Below are positions 16,091 to 25,043 of a DNA stretch of 64,000 bases, piece after piece. Numbering within the stretch: the stretch's first letter is position 1; each line of letters begins with the position of its first letter. The notes under the pieces were generated by a model. It had not been told where the DNA came from and searched no databases. It worked only from the letters and a program-made list of their open reading frames with translations. The stretch is from Robinsoniella peoriensis. GTDB lineage: Bacteria > Bacillota > Clostridia > Lachnospirales > Lachnospiraceae. The DNA is taken from NCBI RefSeq assembly GCF_042680125.1, contig NZ_JBHTNY010000016.1. The stretch is one strand, 5' to 3'. The position numbers were made by a program, and so were the translations under genes.

Positions 16091-17887
16091 ATGAAAAACT
16101 ATTGGATAAAATTTTCAAATTTAAAAATAAAACAGAAGTTACTGATTTCTAATATCGGTATTATTCTGATTATGGTTTGTCTGACAGGTGTATCGGGGTA
16201 TTATATATCCAGAAACCTGCTGATAACCACCTCGGTAAAATCCTCCGTAGATTTAATGGAACAGCTGAGTTCCAACTTTGATTATGCAATAGAATCTCTG
16301 GAGGATTTTATTTTAATGCAGACATTTAATAAGGATTTTTCCGGCATTATCGGGAAAGAGACGGAGAAGGGGAACAGCAAGGCATTATTTGACCGGAAGA
16401 AAAAGCTTTTGAATTTCAGTTATAACCTTATGAATTTTAATAAGTACATCAAAGCAGTGCTGGTACAGGATAATTTTGAGAATATTTATTATTATTCAAC
16501 GGATTACAGCTCTATGAGCCTGGAAGAGCAGGCTGATAACCTGGCATTTCAAAAGGCTTATGAAATGTGGGGGACTACATACTGGAAGCCATATAATGAA
16601 GAACTTGTTTTTGCCAGCAGCCTGGTTTTTGATTTTGAATCCATGAAACCCCTGGGGGTAATTTCCATAGGGATTGACACCGCTTATTTTAAAGAACTGT
16701 ATAAAAATATTTCTTCCGAAAAGGCAAATGAGATATTAGTGCTGAACCAGGATAGGCAGATATTAATCGGAGAAGACAATAAGGGTAGGGAGCTGGCTGA
16801 AATCATTTTGGAGAAGTATAAACCTATAAATGAAGAAGGGAAAGAAATCTATTATAAAAATGAAAAATATATCTACACAACCTGGAAGGCAAAAGGGAAC
16901 GGAATTCAGGTCATGAACCTCATTTCAGAGAAGGTAATTATGGATGGCATTTTTAAATTGTTAACCCCGGTAATCTGGTCTGCTCTGCTGGGGGTAATCC
17001 TCTCTGCAGCCATTGCTGTTTTGATTTCCGGGCAGATTTCTTCCAATATAAAATTATTGCTTACAAATATCCGAAGCATCTCCAAAGGAGATTTTTCTCA
17101 AAAAATTGTCCCGGCTAGCTATGATGAAGTGGGAATGCTTGCAGTAGAATTTAATCATATGTCGGAACAGATTGTACAGCTATTCAAATCTGTAACCGAT
17201 GAGAAAATCCAAAAGAAGAATAGTGAATTGAAAGCGCTGCAATTTGAATACGATTCCCTCCAGGCAAAAATTAACCCCCATTTTCTGTATAATACATTGG
17301 AAAGCATTAACAGTCTTGCAAAGTTAAAGGGACAGCAGGATATTGCAGACAGCATATTTCTGCTTGGTAAATATCTGCGGGAAGCCATCAGCAGTAAACG
17401 GAAGTTTGTTTTATTAGAAGAAGAAATCCAGAATATCCGCAATTATGTAAAGATACAGCAGTTGTCTTATGGCGATAAAATCCAGATCATTTTCCATGTG
17501 GATGAAGCTCTTTTGGATGTGGTTGTGCCAAAGTTAATTCTACAGCCGCTGGTAGAAAATTCGATTGTTCATGGAATAGAGCTAAAGATCGGAAAAGGCA
17601 GGATTGAGATTACGGCACGCTGTGAAAAAAAGGATATGTACCTTGTGGTCTGGGATGATGGTGTGGGGATATCCCGGGAGCAGCTTGAAAATACAATGGA
17701 GCATAAGCCGGGAAATTCAGGTTATGAGCACACCAAAGTGGGGCTCATGGCGGTGCATAAAAGAATCCGAATCCTCTATGGAGAAGCCTATGGCATACAT
17801 ATTCACAGTTCCTCACAGGAGGGAACTTCCATTATGATTAAACTGCCCATAAACTTTGAAGATGAGGAGGTACACTATGAGATTTAA
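16091..17887 (+). CDS. YesM-type sensor histidine kinase
   Basis: A 598-residue membrane kinase of the LytS/YesM class. Order: membrane helix (about 15-36); extracytoplasmic sensor of Cache type (about 37-285); second helix (about 290-312); HAMP; His_kinase domain with His397 in INPHFLYNTLESINS; ATPase domain with LVENSIVHGIE and the DDGVGI glycine motif. The family usually senses extracellular sugars and phosphorylates a YesN regulator. That partner overlaps this gene by 11 nt, and an ABC sugar importer follows, so the ligand is probably the same glycan. The ATG follows AAAAGGAGAGGGAC. Confidence 0.92.
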   Translation: MKNYWIKFSNLKIKQKLLISNIGIILIMVCLTGVSGYYISRNLLITTSVKSSVDLMEQLSSNFDYAIESLEDFILMQTFNKDFSGIIGKETEKGNSKALFDRKKKLLNFSYNLMNFNKYIKAVLVQDNFENIYYYSTDYSSMSLEEQADNLAFQKAYEMWGTTYWKPYNEELVFASSLVFDFESMKPLGVISIGIDTAYFKELYKNISSEKANEILVLNQDRQILIGEDNKGRELAEIILEKYKPINEEGKEIYYKNEKYIYTTWKAKGNGIQVMNLISEKVIMDGIFKLLTPVIWSALLGVILSAAIAVLISGQISSNIKLLLTNIRSISKGDFSQKIVPASYDEVGMLAVEFNHMSEQIVQLFKSVTDEKIQKKNSELKALQFEYDSLQAKINPHFLYNTLESINSLAKLKGQQDIADSIFLLGKYLREAISSKRKFVLLEEEIQNIRNYVKIQQLSYGDKIQIIFHVDEALLDVVVPKLILQPLVENSIVHGIELKIGKGRIEITARCEKKDMYLVVWDDGVGISREQLENTMEHKPGNSGYEHTKVGLMAVHKRIRILYGEAYGIHIHSSSQEGTSIMIKLPINFEDEEVHYEI

Positions 17888-19496
17888 AGTAGTAGTGATT
17901 GATGACAAACCCCTGATACGCAGATCCCTGATTGAGACAATTCAGTGGGAATCCCTGGGGTGTGAGATAGCGGGAGAGGCGGAAAACGGACTGGAAGCAA
18001 GAGAAGTAATCCGGAAGGTGAAACCCCATTTAATCATTTCCGACATTAAGATGCCCGGATTGGATGGGCTGTCGCTGACAGAATATGTGAAACAATTTCT
18101 GCCGGATACAAAAGTGATTATCATAACCGGATACCAGGAATTCGAATACGCTAAAAAAGCGATTCAGCTTGGTGTGTGTGACCTGGTTTTAAAACCGATA
18201 GACAATGCAGCGATGGTGGATATTATCCAAAAGGCTATTGACTGTATCCGGGAACAGCTTCAGAAGGAGCATTATCAAAAACAGCTCTTAGAAGAAAATG
18301 ACCGGTATAAAGTAAAAATAGACCGTTCCTTAAAGGCGCTGCAGAGCCAGTTTCTGCTGGAAATGATCAAGGGCAGGCGTTCCCCTGAAAGGATAGAGGG
18401 GGAGGAAATTGTGAACCTGCACTTAGCGGAAATGAATTTTTCTGTAATTCTTGCAAGAATCCGGTCTTCCGATAAGCAGGTAGTCAGGGAAACTGCAAAT
18501 ACGGCAGTGAAACTCATGGATCATTTTAAGGAAGCCTGCGATATGGGATTTGTAGATTTAATGGTAAATCAGGATCTGGTATTAATTGCGTTTCACCGTC
18601 CGGGTAAGAGTGCCAGGGAACACCGTGTACAGATGAAACGCTGTCTCTATGCTATGAATGACCGGCTGTTAAAGGAACAGGGCAGTCTCTGCTGTTTTGC
18701 GGTGAGCAGGATTACAAACGATGTGGCTAAATTGGAAGAATGCTATAAAAATACGGTAGAAATTTTAAATCAAAACTATTTCACGGCAGAAGAAAATATT
18801 TTGTTTCAGTCCGCAAGCACCTTAACGGTATCACCGGATACGGGATATCTTCTGAAAGAATTAAATCAGTTTTATACAGATCTGGAATATATGGGAGATG
18901 GTGAGCGGGACCAAAAGGTTGTGGATATGATTGGGAAAATTGTGCAGGAGACAAAAGGAGACGAATTCCGTATTAAATGCATGTTAAGTGAAATCTGCAT
19001 TACCCTTTTGCGTCATTATTCTGCAAAATTCCAAAAGGATGATCTAAAGAACAATACCAATAAAGTGATGGAGGAAATTAACGGTCTGGTGGACATCCGT
19101 GATGCCAATGAATATCTCGTTGATTTTATCCGGGAGATCCGCAAGAGTTTAACGAAAGAAAACCGGTTAACCCATCCACTTGCCCAGGGTACCATGGATT
19201 ATATCAGACAGAATTATAAACAGAACATAACTTTGACGCAGGTTGCGGATACTTTATGCGTCAATTCCTCTTATCTAAGCCGTTTGTTAAAAAAGGAGAC
19301 TGGAGAGAATTTTGTGGATCTTTTAGCGGGATTTCGGATTGATATAGCCAAAAGGCTTCTGGATGAACCGGGAAGCAAGGTGCTGGATGTCTGCGAAAAG
19401 GCAGGATACAGCGACTATGCTTACTTCTATCAGGTATTTAAACGGGTGGAGAAGATTTCCCCAAGTGAATATAAGAAAAGAGGTAAAAGAATCTAA
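17877..19496 (+). CDS. YesN-type response regulator with AraC DNA-binding domain
   Basis: A 539-residue response regulator. The receiver domain (1-120) carries the phosphoacceptor Asp56 in ISDIKMPGLDG and the KP pair in LVLKPID. A central linker region (about 130-420) is of the kind usual in YesN proteins. The C-terminal AraC-type pair of helix-turn-helices (about 440-539) includes NITLTQVADTLCVNSSYLSR and DVCEKAGYSDYAYFYQVFKR. The ATG at 17877 follows GAGGAGG at 6 nt and lies within the kinase gene's end, giving translational coupling. It should activate the downstream ABC operon, whose promoter has an extended -10 but a poor -35. Confidence 0.92.
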   Translation: MRFKVVVIDDKPLIRRSLIETIQWESLGCEIAGEAENGLEAREVIRKVKPHLIISDIKMPGLDGLSLTEYVKQFLPDTKVIIITGYQEFEYAKKAIQLGVCDLVLKPIDNAAMVDIIQKAIDCIREQLQKEHYQKQLLEENDRYKVKIDRSLKALQSQFLLEMIKGRRSPERIEGEEIVNLHLAEMNFSVILARIRSSDKQVVRETANTAVKLMDHFKEACDMGFVDLMVNQDLVLIAFHRPGKSAREHRVQMKRCLYAMNDRLLKEQGSLCCFAVSRITNDVAKLEECYKNTVEILNQNYFTAEENILFQSASTLTVSPDTGYLLKELNQFYTDLEYMGDGERDQKVVDMIGKIVQETKGDEFRIKCMLSEICITLLRHYSAKFQKDDLKNNTNKVMEEINGLVDIRDANEYLVDFIREIRKSLTKENRLTHPLAQGTMDYIRQNYKQNITLTQVADTLCVNSSYLSRLLKKETGENFVDLLAGFRIDIAKRLLDEPGSKVLDVCEKAGYSDYAYFYQVFKRVEKISPSEYKKRGKRI

Positions 19497-19537
19497 TATA
19501 TTGTCAAATCAGGCATATGGTTTGTCAGGTCTTCTGT

Positions 19538-19546
19538 TGTTATAAT
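19538..19546 (+). promoter_or_regulatory. Extended -10 promoter of the sugar ABC operon
   Basis: TGTTATAAT is an extended -10 with a perfect TATAAT (19541-19546) but no good -35 at 17 nt (TGGTTT). That is typical of activator-dependent promoters and fits control by the adjacent AraC-type response regulator. Confidence 0.6.
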
Positions 19547-19576
19547 AGCAGCATCAAATGAAGGAGGAATGATTTT

Positions 19577-20944
19577 ATGAAGAGAAAAGCAGCGTTGGCT
19601 ATGGCAGTTTGTATGGCAGCCTGGATGTTGACCGGGTGCGGAGGACCTAAGGAAGCAGGAAAGGCTGGTGAAACAAATGCTGGCATTGCCCAGACGGATA
19701 CTGCAGCAGATATGAAAGGCGGAGAAGTAAAAAGCGAAAATGCGGAAAGTCAGGAAGCAAAGGCAGGCAATGACGCAGAGGAAGTAGTTGTTAAGATTTT
19801 CCATCATATCGGGGAACAGGATGGAAGAGACCAGCTGGATAAAATCATTGAAAAGCTGGAAAGTGAGAATCCGGGAATAAAATATGAAGCCCAGGGAATT
19901 GACTTCAGCCAGTTCGGAACGATGCTGAAAACGAAGATTGCAGGCGGAGATGCGCCGGACATTATCATGGGAAGACCAAGAGTCTATGCGGACCTGATTG
20001 AAGCCGGACATATAGCAGATTTATCAGACCAGCCATTTTTAGAGAACTTATCGGACACGACTTTATCATCAATGAAGGTAGACGGAAAGGTATATGGCAT
20101 ACCATTAAGCCTGGGAGGAATGGGCATATTCTATAACCGGGAAGTTTTTGAAAAATATGGTGTGGAAGTTCCAAAATCCCATAAGGATTTACTTGCGGCG
20201 GCAGATAAATTTGAAGAAGCGGGAATTATACCATTTGCCCATGGATTTAAAGAGGGGTGGACAGCTCAGTGTGACATCCAAAGTGATTTATACGGATATC
20301 CGCTGCAGCAGAACCCGAAAATGTTTGAAGACATCCAAAACGGAACGAAAAAATTTGCGGATTATCCGGAATTCAGGGAATGCCTTCAGCGTAACGCAGA
20401 GCGCCTGTCTTATGAGGGCGGAGATGATTTTGGAACAGATGTATCCAAGGCGCGCAGTATGCTGATTAATGGAGAAGCAGCCATGTTCATTGGCGGTAAC
20501 TGGGATATCAGCGAATTTATCAATAATAAGGTAGATGACAAAATCGGTTTTTTTGCAACACCCAATACAAATGATTCAGAACCGGTTCAGGGACTGGCGC
20601 CCGATGGCAGTTTCATGTTGTATTCCAAATCAGAACATAAAGAAGAAGCACTGAAATTCCTGGAATTCTGGTCCAGCGAAGAGGCTTTCACCATATGGAA
20701 TGTAAATGGTTCCAATATCCCATGCTCCCTGGATGCGTCAACCGATGGCGTATCACCGCTGGTAGCAGATATTATGGAAATTGCTCGCAATGGCAAGACC
20801 TATAACTACGAATCAGAACCGGTATTTTCAGGGCAGTTTGATTCCACATTCCGGGCATGGCAGGAAGAATTTGCAGCAGATCCGGACCGTGATGTGGATA
20901 CATATATTCAGAAACTGGATGACGAATTAGGCGCTATAAAATAA
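19577..20944 (+). CDS. Sugar ABC transporter substrate-binding lipoprotein
   Basis: A 455-residue extracellular solute-binding protein of family 1 (MalE/UgpB type). The signal peptide ends in the lipobox LTGC with Cys21 as the lipidation site. A low-complexity Gly/Ala/Glu linker (about 25-70) leads to the two-lobed binding domain, with motifs such as KTKIAGGDAPDIIMG, VYGIPLSLGGMGIFYNRE and AAMFIGGNWD. Two permease genes follow; no ATPase is present, as usual for these systems, which share an MsmK-like ATPase. The ATG follows AAGGAGGAATGATTTT. The substrate is probably an oligosaccharide handled by the glycosidase-like protein at the operon end. Confidence 0.93.
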   Translation: MKRKAALAMAVCMAAWMLTGCGGPKEAGKAGETNAGIAQTDTAADMKGGEVKSENAESQEAKAGNDAEEVVVKIFHHIGEQDGRDQLDKIIEKLESENPGIKYEAQGIDFSQFGTMLKTKIAGGDAPDIIMGRPRVYADLIEAGHIADLSDQPFLENLSDTTLSSMKVDGKVYGIPLSLGGMGIFYNREVFEKYGVEVPKSHKDLLAAADKFEEAGIIPFAHGFKEGWTAQCDIQSDLYGYPLQQNPKMFEDIQNGTKKFADYPEFRECLQRNAERLSYEGGDDFGTDVSKARSMLINGEAAMFIGGNWDISEFINNKVDDKIGFFATPNTNDSEPVQGLAPDGSFMLYSKSEHKEEALKFLEFWSSEEAFTIWNVNGSNIPCSLDASTDGVSPLVADIMEIARNGKTYNYESEPVFSGQFDSTFRAWQEEFAADPDRDVDTYIQKLDDELGAIK

Positions 20945-20955
20945 AAAAGGATGCA

Positions 20956-20996
20956 GCATATTGCAGGGAAACCTGCAATATGCAATGGGTGTAAAG
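20956..20996 (+). repeat. Family 1 repeat, 3' hairpin module, before the ABC permease
   Basis: A perfect 12-bp stem GCATATTGCAGG (20956-20967), GNRA-type loop GAAA, CCTGCAATATGC (20972-20983). Exactly 13 nt then lead to the ATG at 20997. Only the last module of the repeat is present. Its place between the binding protein and permease genes resembles the intercistronic hairpins that protect binding-protein mRNA. Confidence 0.8.
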
Positions 20997-21851
20997 ATGA
21001 GAATAAAAGTTAAAAAACATGCCGTAAACATGTTGTTCCTGGCGCCCGCTCTGATCTTATTTATCATCATGGTAGTTGTGCCGTTTGCAAAGGGAATGCA
21101 GTTTTCCGTAACGGATTGGGATGGTTTTTCCCCGGTTTATAATAATGTGGGGCTGGAAAACTTTAAAAATGTACTTACAGATCCCAGTATTAAAAAGCCC
21201 ATTCTGAATTCCGTTTTTTATACGGTGGTAACAGTCATTGTAGATAATGTTCTGGCGTTGTTTATCGCGCTTGCATTAAAGAAGAACACAAAGTCTAACA
21301 AGACATTTCGGACATTTATGTTTATGCCATTTATTATCAGTCTTGTGCTGACCGGATATATCTGGACTTATATTTACAGTGATGTATTTTACGGGATTTT
21401 TGGAATCAAAAGTCTGCTTGGGAATTCAAAAACGGTTATGATCGGTATCTGCCTGATGAGTGTCTGGAGGGATACGGGGTATGCCATGCTAATCTATATC
21501 GCAGGGCTTCAGGGGATTCCCGATACCTACTATGAAGCGGCTAAAATTGACGGAGCCGGTCCTGTAAAGCGTTTCCGCTATATTACGTTACCGCTGATCG
21601 GTCCTGCAATTACCATTAATGTAACGCTGTTTCTGGGGTGGGGCCTGAAAATATTTGACTATGTCATGACAGCAACAAACGGCGGTCCGGGCAGATCGTC
21701 GGAGACATTTGCAATGTATGTCTACAATTATACGTTTCCCTATAACCGTGCAGGCTATGGGCAGGCGGCGGCGCTGATCATGATGACGGGGATTTTCATC
21801 GTAACCGGAATTGTTACGGCGGCCCTTCGAAAACGGGAGGTGGAATTATAA
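20997..21851 (+). CDS. Sugar ABC transporter permease (MalF type)
   Basis: A 284-residue inner membrane subunit with six predicted helices, starting with NMLFLAPALILFIIMVVVPF. The cytoplasmic EAA loop reads YYEAAKIDGAGPVKRFRYIT, the contact site for the ATPase. The start is the ATG at 20997, 13 nt after the repeat hairpin; an ATG four codons earlier and a TTG further up lie in the repeat and would add non-family residues. The stop overlaps the next permease's ATG by one base (TAATG). It forms the membrane channel with that subunit. Confidence 0.92.
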   Translation: MRIKVKKHAVNMLFLAPALILFIIMVVVPFAKGMQFSVTDWDGFSPVYNNVGLENFKNVLTDPSIKKPILNSVFYTVVTVIVDNVLALFIALALKKNTKSNKTFRTFMFMPFIISLVLTGYIWTYIYSDVFYGIFGIKSLLGNSKTVMIGICLMSVWRDTGYAMLIYIAGLQGIPDTYYEAAKIDGAGPVKRFRYITLPLIGPAITINVTLFLGWGLKIFDYVMTATNGGPGRSSETFAMYVYNYTFPYNRAGYGQAAALIMMTGIFIVTGIVTAALRKREVEL

Positions 21852-22678
21852 TGAGCAGACAGATAAAGACGGGAGCAGCCTTCCTTTTGAAATTAGTGGT
21901 CGTATGTCTTTTCATTGCCCCTTTTTACATTGCGGTAGTATATGCACTGAAATCTCCGGAAGAGACTATTGCCACAGGTCTGGCACTTCCCACGCAGATT
22001 CATTGGGAGAACTTTACGGAGGCAATCGAAGTATCTAATTTCTGGATTGCCACGAAAAACAGTTTAATTGTTACGGTATGCAGTGTGGTGATACTGATGG
22101 TAATCTGCAGTATGGCGGCATATGTAATCGCCCGCAACCAGAAATCCAAAGTATACCAGTCTCTTTATTATATTTTTCTGGCAGCGATTTTACTTCCTTT
22201 TCAGGTGGTAATGCTTCCGCTGTATGTACAGTTAAAAGAGTTTGGATTAATGAACTCCAGAATAGGGCTGATCCTAACCGTGTGCGGTTTTCAGCTGGCC
22301 TATAATGTATTTGTCTATGTGGGATTTGTAAAGTCCATCTCACCTGAAATTGAAGAAGCAGCATTTATTGACGGAGCCGGTAAATTCAAGACCTTTTGGC
22401 TCATTGTATTTCCGCTTATGAAACCAATTATTTCTTCGACCCTGATTCTCAATGCCCTGGCGGTCTGGAATGATTTCCAGATCGCGCTGATTATTGCACA
22501 GACTCCGGAAGTAAGAACCATACCTCTTACCCAGTTTTTCTTCTTTGGGCAGTACAGTATTCGGCTGAATATGGCATTTGCGGCTTTTGTACTTGCAATG
22601 GTACCGATTATTATTCTGTATTTTATCATGCAGAAATATATTATTGGCGGTGTTATGGCTGGAGCAGTCAAAGGATGA
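21851..22678 (+). CDS. Sugar ABC transporter permease (MalG type)
   Basis: A 275-residue membrane subunit of the same importer, with six predicted helices. The first is about residues 12-32 (LKLVVVCLFIAPFYIAVVYA). The EAA loop is EEAAFIDGAGKFKTFWLIVF. Its start overlaps the stop of the MalF-type gene, so translation is coupled. The C-terminal end YIIGGVMAGAVKG is the common MalG terminus. The expected ATPase is encoded elsewhere. A poly-A tract and a clear ribosome site follow, leading to the glycosidase-like gene. Confidence 0.93.
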   Translation: MSRQIKTGAAFLLKLVVVCLFIAPFYIAVVYALKSPEETIATGLALPTQIHWENFTEAIEVSNFWIATKNSLIVTVCSVVILMVICSMAAYVIARNQKSKVYQSLYYIFLAAILLPFQVVMLPLYVQLKEFGLMNSRIGLILTVCGFQLAYNVFVYVGFVKSISPEIEEAAFIDGAGKFKTFWLIVFPLMKPIISSTLILNALAVWNDFQIALIIAQTPEVRTIPLTQFFFFGQYSIRLNMAFAAFVLAMVPIIILYFIMQKYIIGGVMAGAVKG

Positions 22679-22714
22679 TCTATAAAAAAAAAAAAAAATA
22701 TGGAGGATATGATA

Positions 22715-24760
22715 ATGAACCAATTACAACTGCGTTACCGGCAGGTGCATCTGGATTTCCACACCAGCCCGCTGATACCGGATATCGGAGAAAAATTTGA
22801 TGGTGCAGAATTTGCACAGACATTAAAAAATGCGCATGTGGACAGTGTAACCTGTTTTGCAAGATGCCATCATGGGATGTTATATTACGATTCCAAAAAG
22901 TTTCCGGAAAGGATACATCCAAACCTTACTAATAAAAATATGTTGAAGGAAATGATACAGGAATGCCACAAAAGAGATATCCGTGTTCCAATCTATATTA
23001 CCATCCAATGGGATTATTTTACCGCAAAGGAACATCCGGAGTGGCTTGCCATAGATGCAGACGGAAGACCCGTTGGAACCGGTCCTTATGAAGCAGGATT
23101 TTATCAGGTACTGTGTGTTAATACAGGTTATCGGGATTTGTTAAAGGAACAGATCACAGAACTGTTTGAAGAAATGGAAGTAGATGGGATCTTTATGGAC
23201 ATCGTTTATCCCACAGAATGTTCCTGCAAGAACTGTATGCAGAAAATGAAGGCTGCCAAAGTGGATGTCTATGACAGCGAAGCGAGAATGCAGTATGCCC
23301 AGAACATGATAGACGAATTTAAGTTTGACATCAGCCGCCATATCCGTTCTTTTCGTCCGGATGCCAGTATCTTCTATAATACCAGCCATATCGGAGTGAA
23401 ACAGCGAAAGGTGAAAGATGCCTACACACATTTTGAACTGGAATCTCTGCCCAGCGGAGACTGGGGATATATCCATTTTCCGGTAACCATGCGCTATGCC
23501 AGGACACTTGGGCTGGACTGTCTCTCCCACACGGGGAAATTTCACCTGGAATGGGGAGATTTCCATTCTTTTAAGAATCTTGCAGCACTGGAATACGAAT
23601 GTTTCCGCATGCTGGCTCTTGGCAGTAAATGTCTGATCGGGGATCAAATGGAGCCTGGCGGAAAGCTTTCCAAGCCTGTTTATGATTTAATCGGGAATGT
23701 ATACGAAAGGGTAGAGAAATTAGAACCCTGGTGTGAAAATGCAGTTCCTGTTTCAGATATAGGTGTGATTTCGCCGGAGGAATTTATGGGCGGAAACCGC
23801 GGAAGGCTTCCGGAGAGCTTAATGGGGCTTGAAAATATGTTTGACCAGTTGGGTTATCAGTTTGATATTCTGGATTCACAGGGGGATTTTTCTAAATATC
23901 CGCTGCTGGTTCTTCCGGACGACATAGTAGTAAATGAAGAGCTCCATAAGAAGCTAAAGGATTATCTGGACAACGGAGGGAAGATGATTGCCACTTTTGA
24001 GTCAGGGCTGGACGAATGCAAAACCACAATGGTTCTGAAGGAAACCGGGGTTTCGCTGCTTGCGGATCCGGACCGGAATTTGGATGGAGAGCTGGCAAGA
24101 GGAAAGATTACGAAGAGCAATGATTATGTGGATTATATGATTCCTAATGAAAAAATCGGTATCGGGCTGCCCATGACAGAACACGTGATGTATGCAAAGG
24201 GAACCGAAGTATTAGCAGCAAAAGAAGCGGAGACGTTGTTAAAATTTACAAAACCCTATTTTGACCGTAATTTTAAACATTTCTGCTCCCACAGACAGAC
24301 CCCCTCATCCGGGCAAGCGGGAACAGATGCAGTTGTGCAGCTGGGGCAGGTTATTTACTTTGCAAGCCCCGTATTCCGGATTTACAATGCCAGAGCGCCA
24401 AAGTGGTGTAAAGTTATGGTAAAGGATGCTGTAGACCGCCTGCTGCCAGAGAAAAGCCTGGAATATTTTGGACCATCCACGTTATTTACGGCACTGAATG
24501 AACAGAAGGAGGCGCACAGGAAGGTGCTGCATCTGCTGCACTATATTCCACAGAAAATATGCCAGGATATCCATACACTGGAAGATGTAATTCCCCTATA
24601 TGATATTCCGGTAAAAATAAAGGAAAACCGTAAGGTAACTGCCGTCAGAAATGTCCCGGAAGGAAAAGACCTGGAATTTGTCCAAAAGGATAACTGGGTA
24701 ACCTTTCATGCAGATGAAATAAATGGGTGCCGGGTAATTGAAATTGTTTATGAAGAATAA
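22715..24760 (+). CDS. Putative glycoside hydrolase (GHL6-like TIM barrel with beta-galactosidase trimerisation-like domain)
   Basis: A 681-residue cytosolic protein without signal peptide. The first about 340 residues resemble the hypothetical glycosyl hydrolase 6 family: a QVHLDFHTSPLIPDIG start, then VPIYITIQWDY, a conserved VDGIFMDIVYPTECSCKNC and FYNTSHIG. The middle part, with PDDIVVNEELHKKLKDYLDN and a glutamine-amidotransferase-like beta/alpha fold, resembles beta-galactosidase trimerisation domains. An acid/base pair cannot be named; Asp in FMDI and Glu in HFELES are candidates. Context (YesMN, importer) says it cleaves an imported oligosaccharide. The start at 22715 is 9 nt after GGAGG. 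A strong terminator follows. Confidence 0.7.
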   Translation: MNQLQLRYRQVHLDFHTSPLIPDIGEKFDGAEFAQTLKNAHVDSVTCFARCHHGMLYYDSKKFPERIHPNLTNKNMLKEMIQECHKRDIRVPIYITIQWDYFTAKEHPEWLAIDADGRPVGTGPYEAGFYQVLCVNTGYRDLLKEQITELFEEMEVDGIFMDIVYPTECSCKNCMQKMKAAKVDVYDSEARMQYAQNMIDEFKFDISRHIRSFRPDASIFYNTSHIGVKQRKVKDAYTHFELESLPSGDWGYIHFPVTMRYARTLGLDCLSHTGKFHLEWGDFHSFKNLAALEYECFRMLALGSKCLIGDQMEPGGKLSKPVYDLIGNVYERVEKLEPWCENAVPVSDIGVISPEEFMGGNRGRLPESLMGLENMFDQLGYQFDILDSQGDFSKYPLLVLPDDIVVNEELHKKLKDYLDNGGKMIATFESGLDECKTTMVLKETGVSLLADPDRNLDGELARGKITKSNDYVDYMIPNEKIGIGLPMTEHVMYAKGTEVLAAKEAETLLKFTKPYFDRNFKHFCSHRQTPSSGQAGTDAVVQLGQVIYFASPVFRIYNARAPKWCKVMVKDAVDRLLPEKSLEYFGPSTLFTALNEQKEAHRKVLHLLHYIPQKICQDIHTLEDVIPLYDIPVKIKENRKVTAVRNVPEGKDLEFVQKDNWVTFHADEINGCRVIEIVYEE

Positions 24761-24832
24761 AGAAGATTTTTTTATAGCGTATTTGTTCAAATATCTGTGT
24801 GCATTACTGCATTATTTGTGTAGCGCCGTACG

Positions 24833-24867
24833 AGAGCATCCTCATCAAATTTGAGGATGCTCTTTTT
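24833..24867 (+). terminator. Rho-independent terminator of the first sugar operon
   Basis: A perfect 12-bp stem AGAGCATCCTCA (24833-24844), 7-nt loop, TGAGGATGCTCT (24852-24863), then TTTT. Confidence 0.92.
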
Positions 24868-24970
24868 GTGCCGGTCTGGTGGGAGCGGTTTTTTGTAGTA
24901 TATTTATAAATGGAAATATGATATGATTGATGTGAATACAACTATATGACATTTATATGCAATATACAGC

Positions 24971-24997
24971 ATTGTAAATACAATACAAAGTTGTATT
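24971..24997. promoter_or_regulatory. Overlapping TACAA/TTGTA palindromes upstream of the PocR-AraC gene
   Basis: ATTGTA-AA-TACAAT (24971-24984) overlaps AATACAA-AG-TTGTATT (24982-24997). A further AATACAACT copy lies around 24935. Such clustered dyads before a regulator gene suggest autoregulation. Which protein binds is unknown. Confidence 0.5.
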
Positions 24998-25043
24998 GAA
25001 GGAATACAGATGGAATAAAATATACCAAAAGCAGGAGGGGAAT

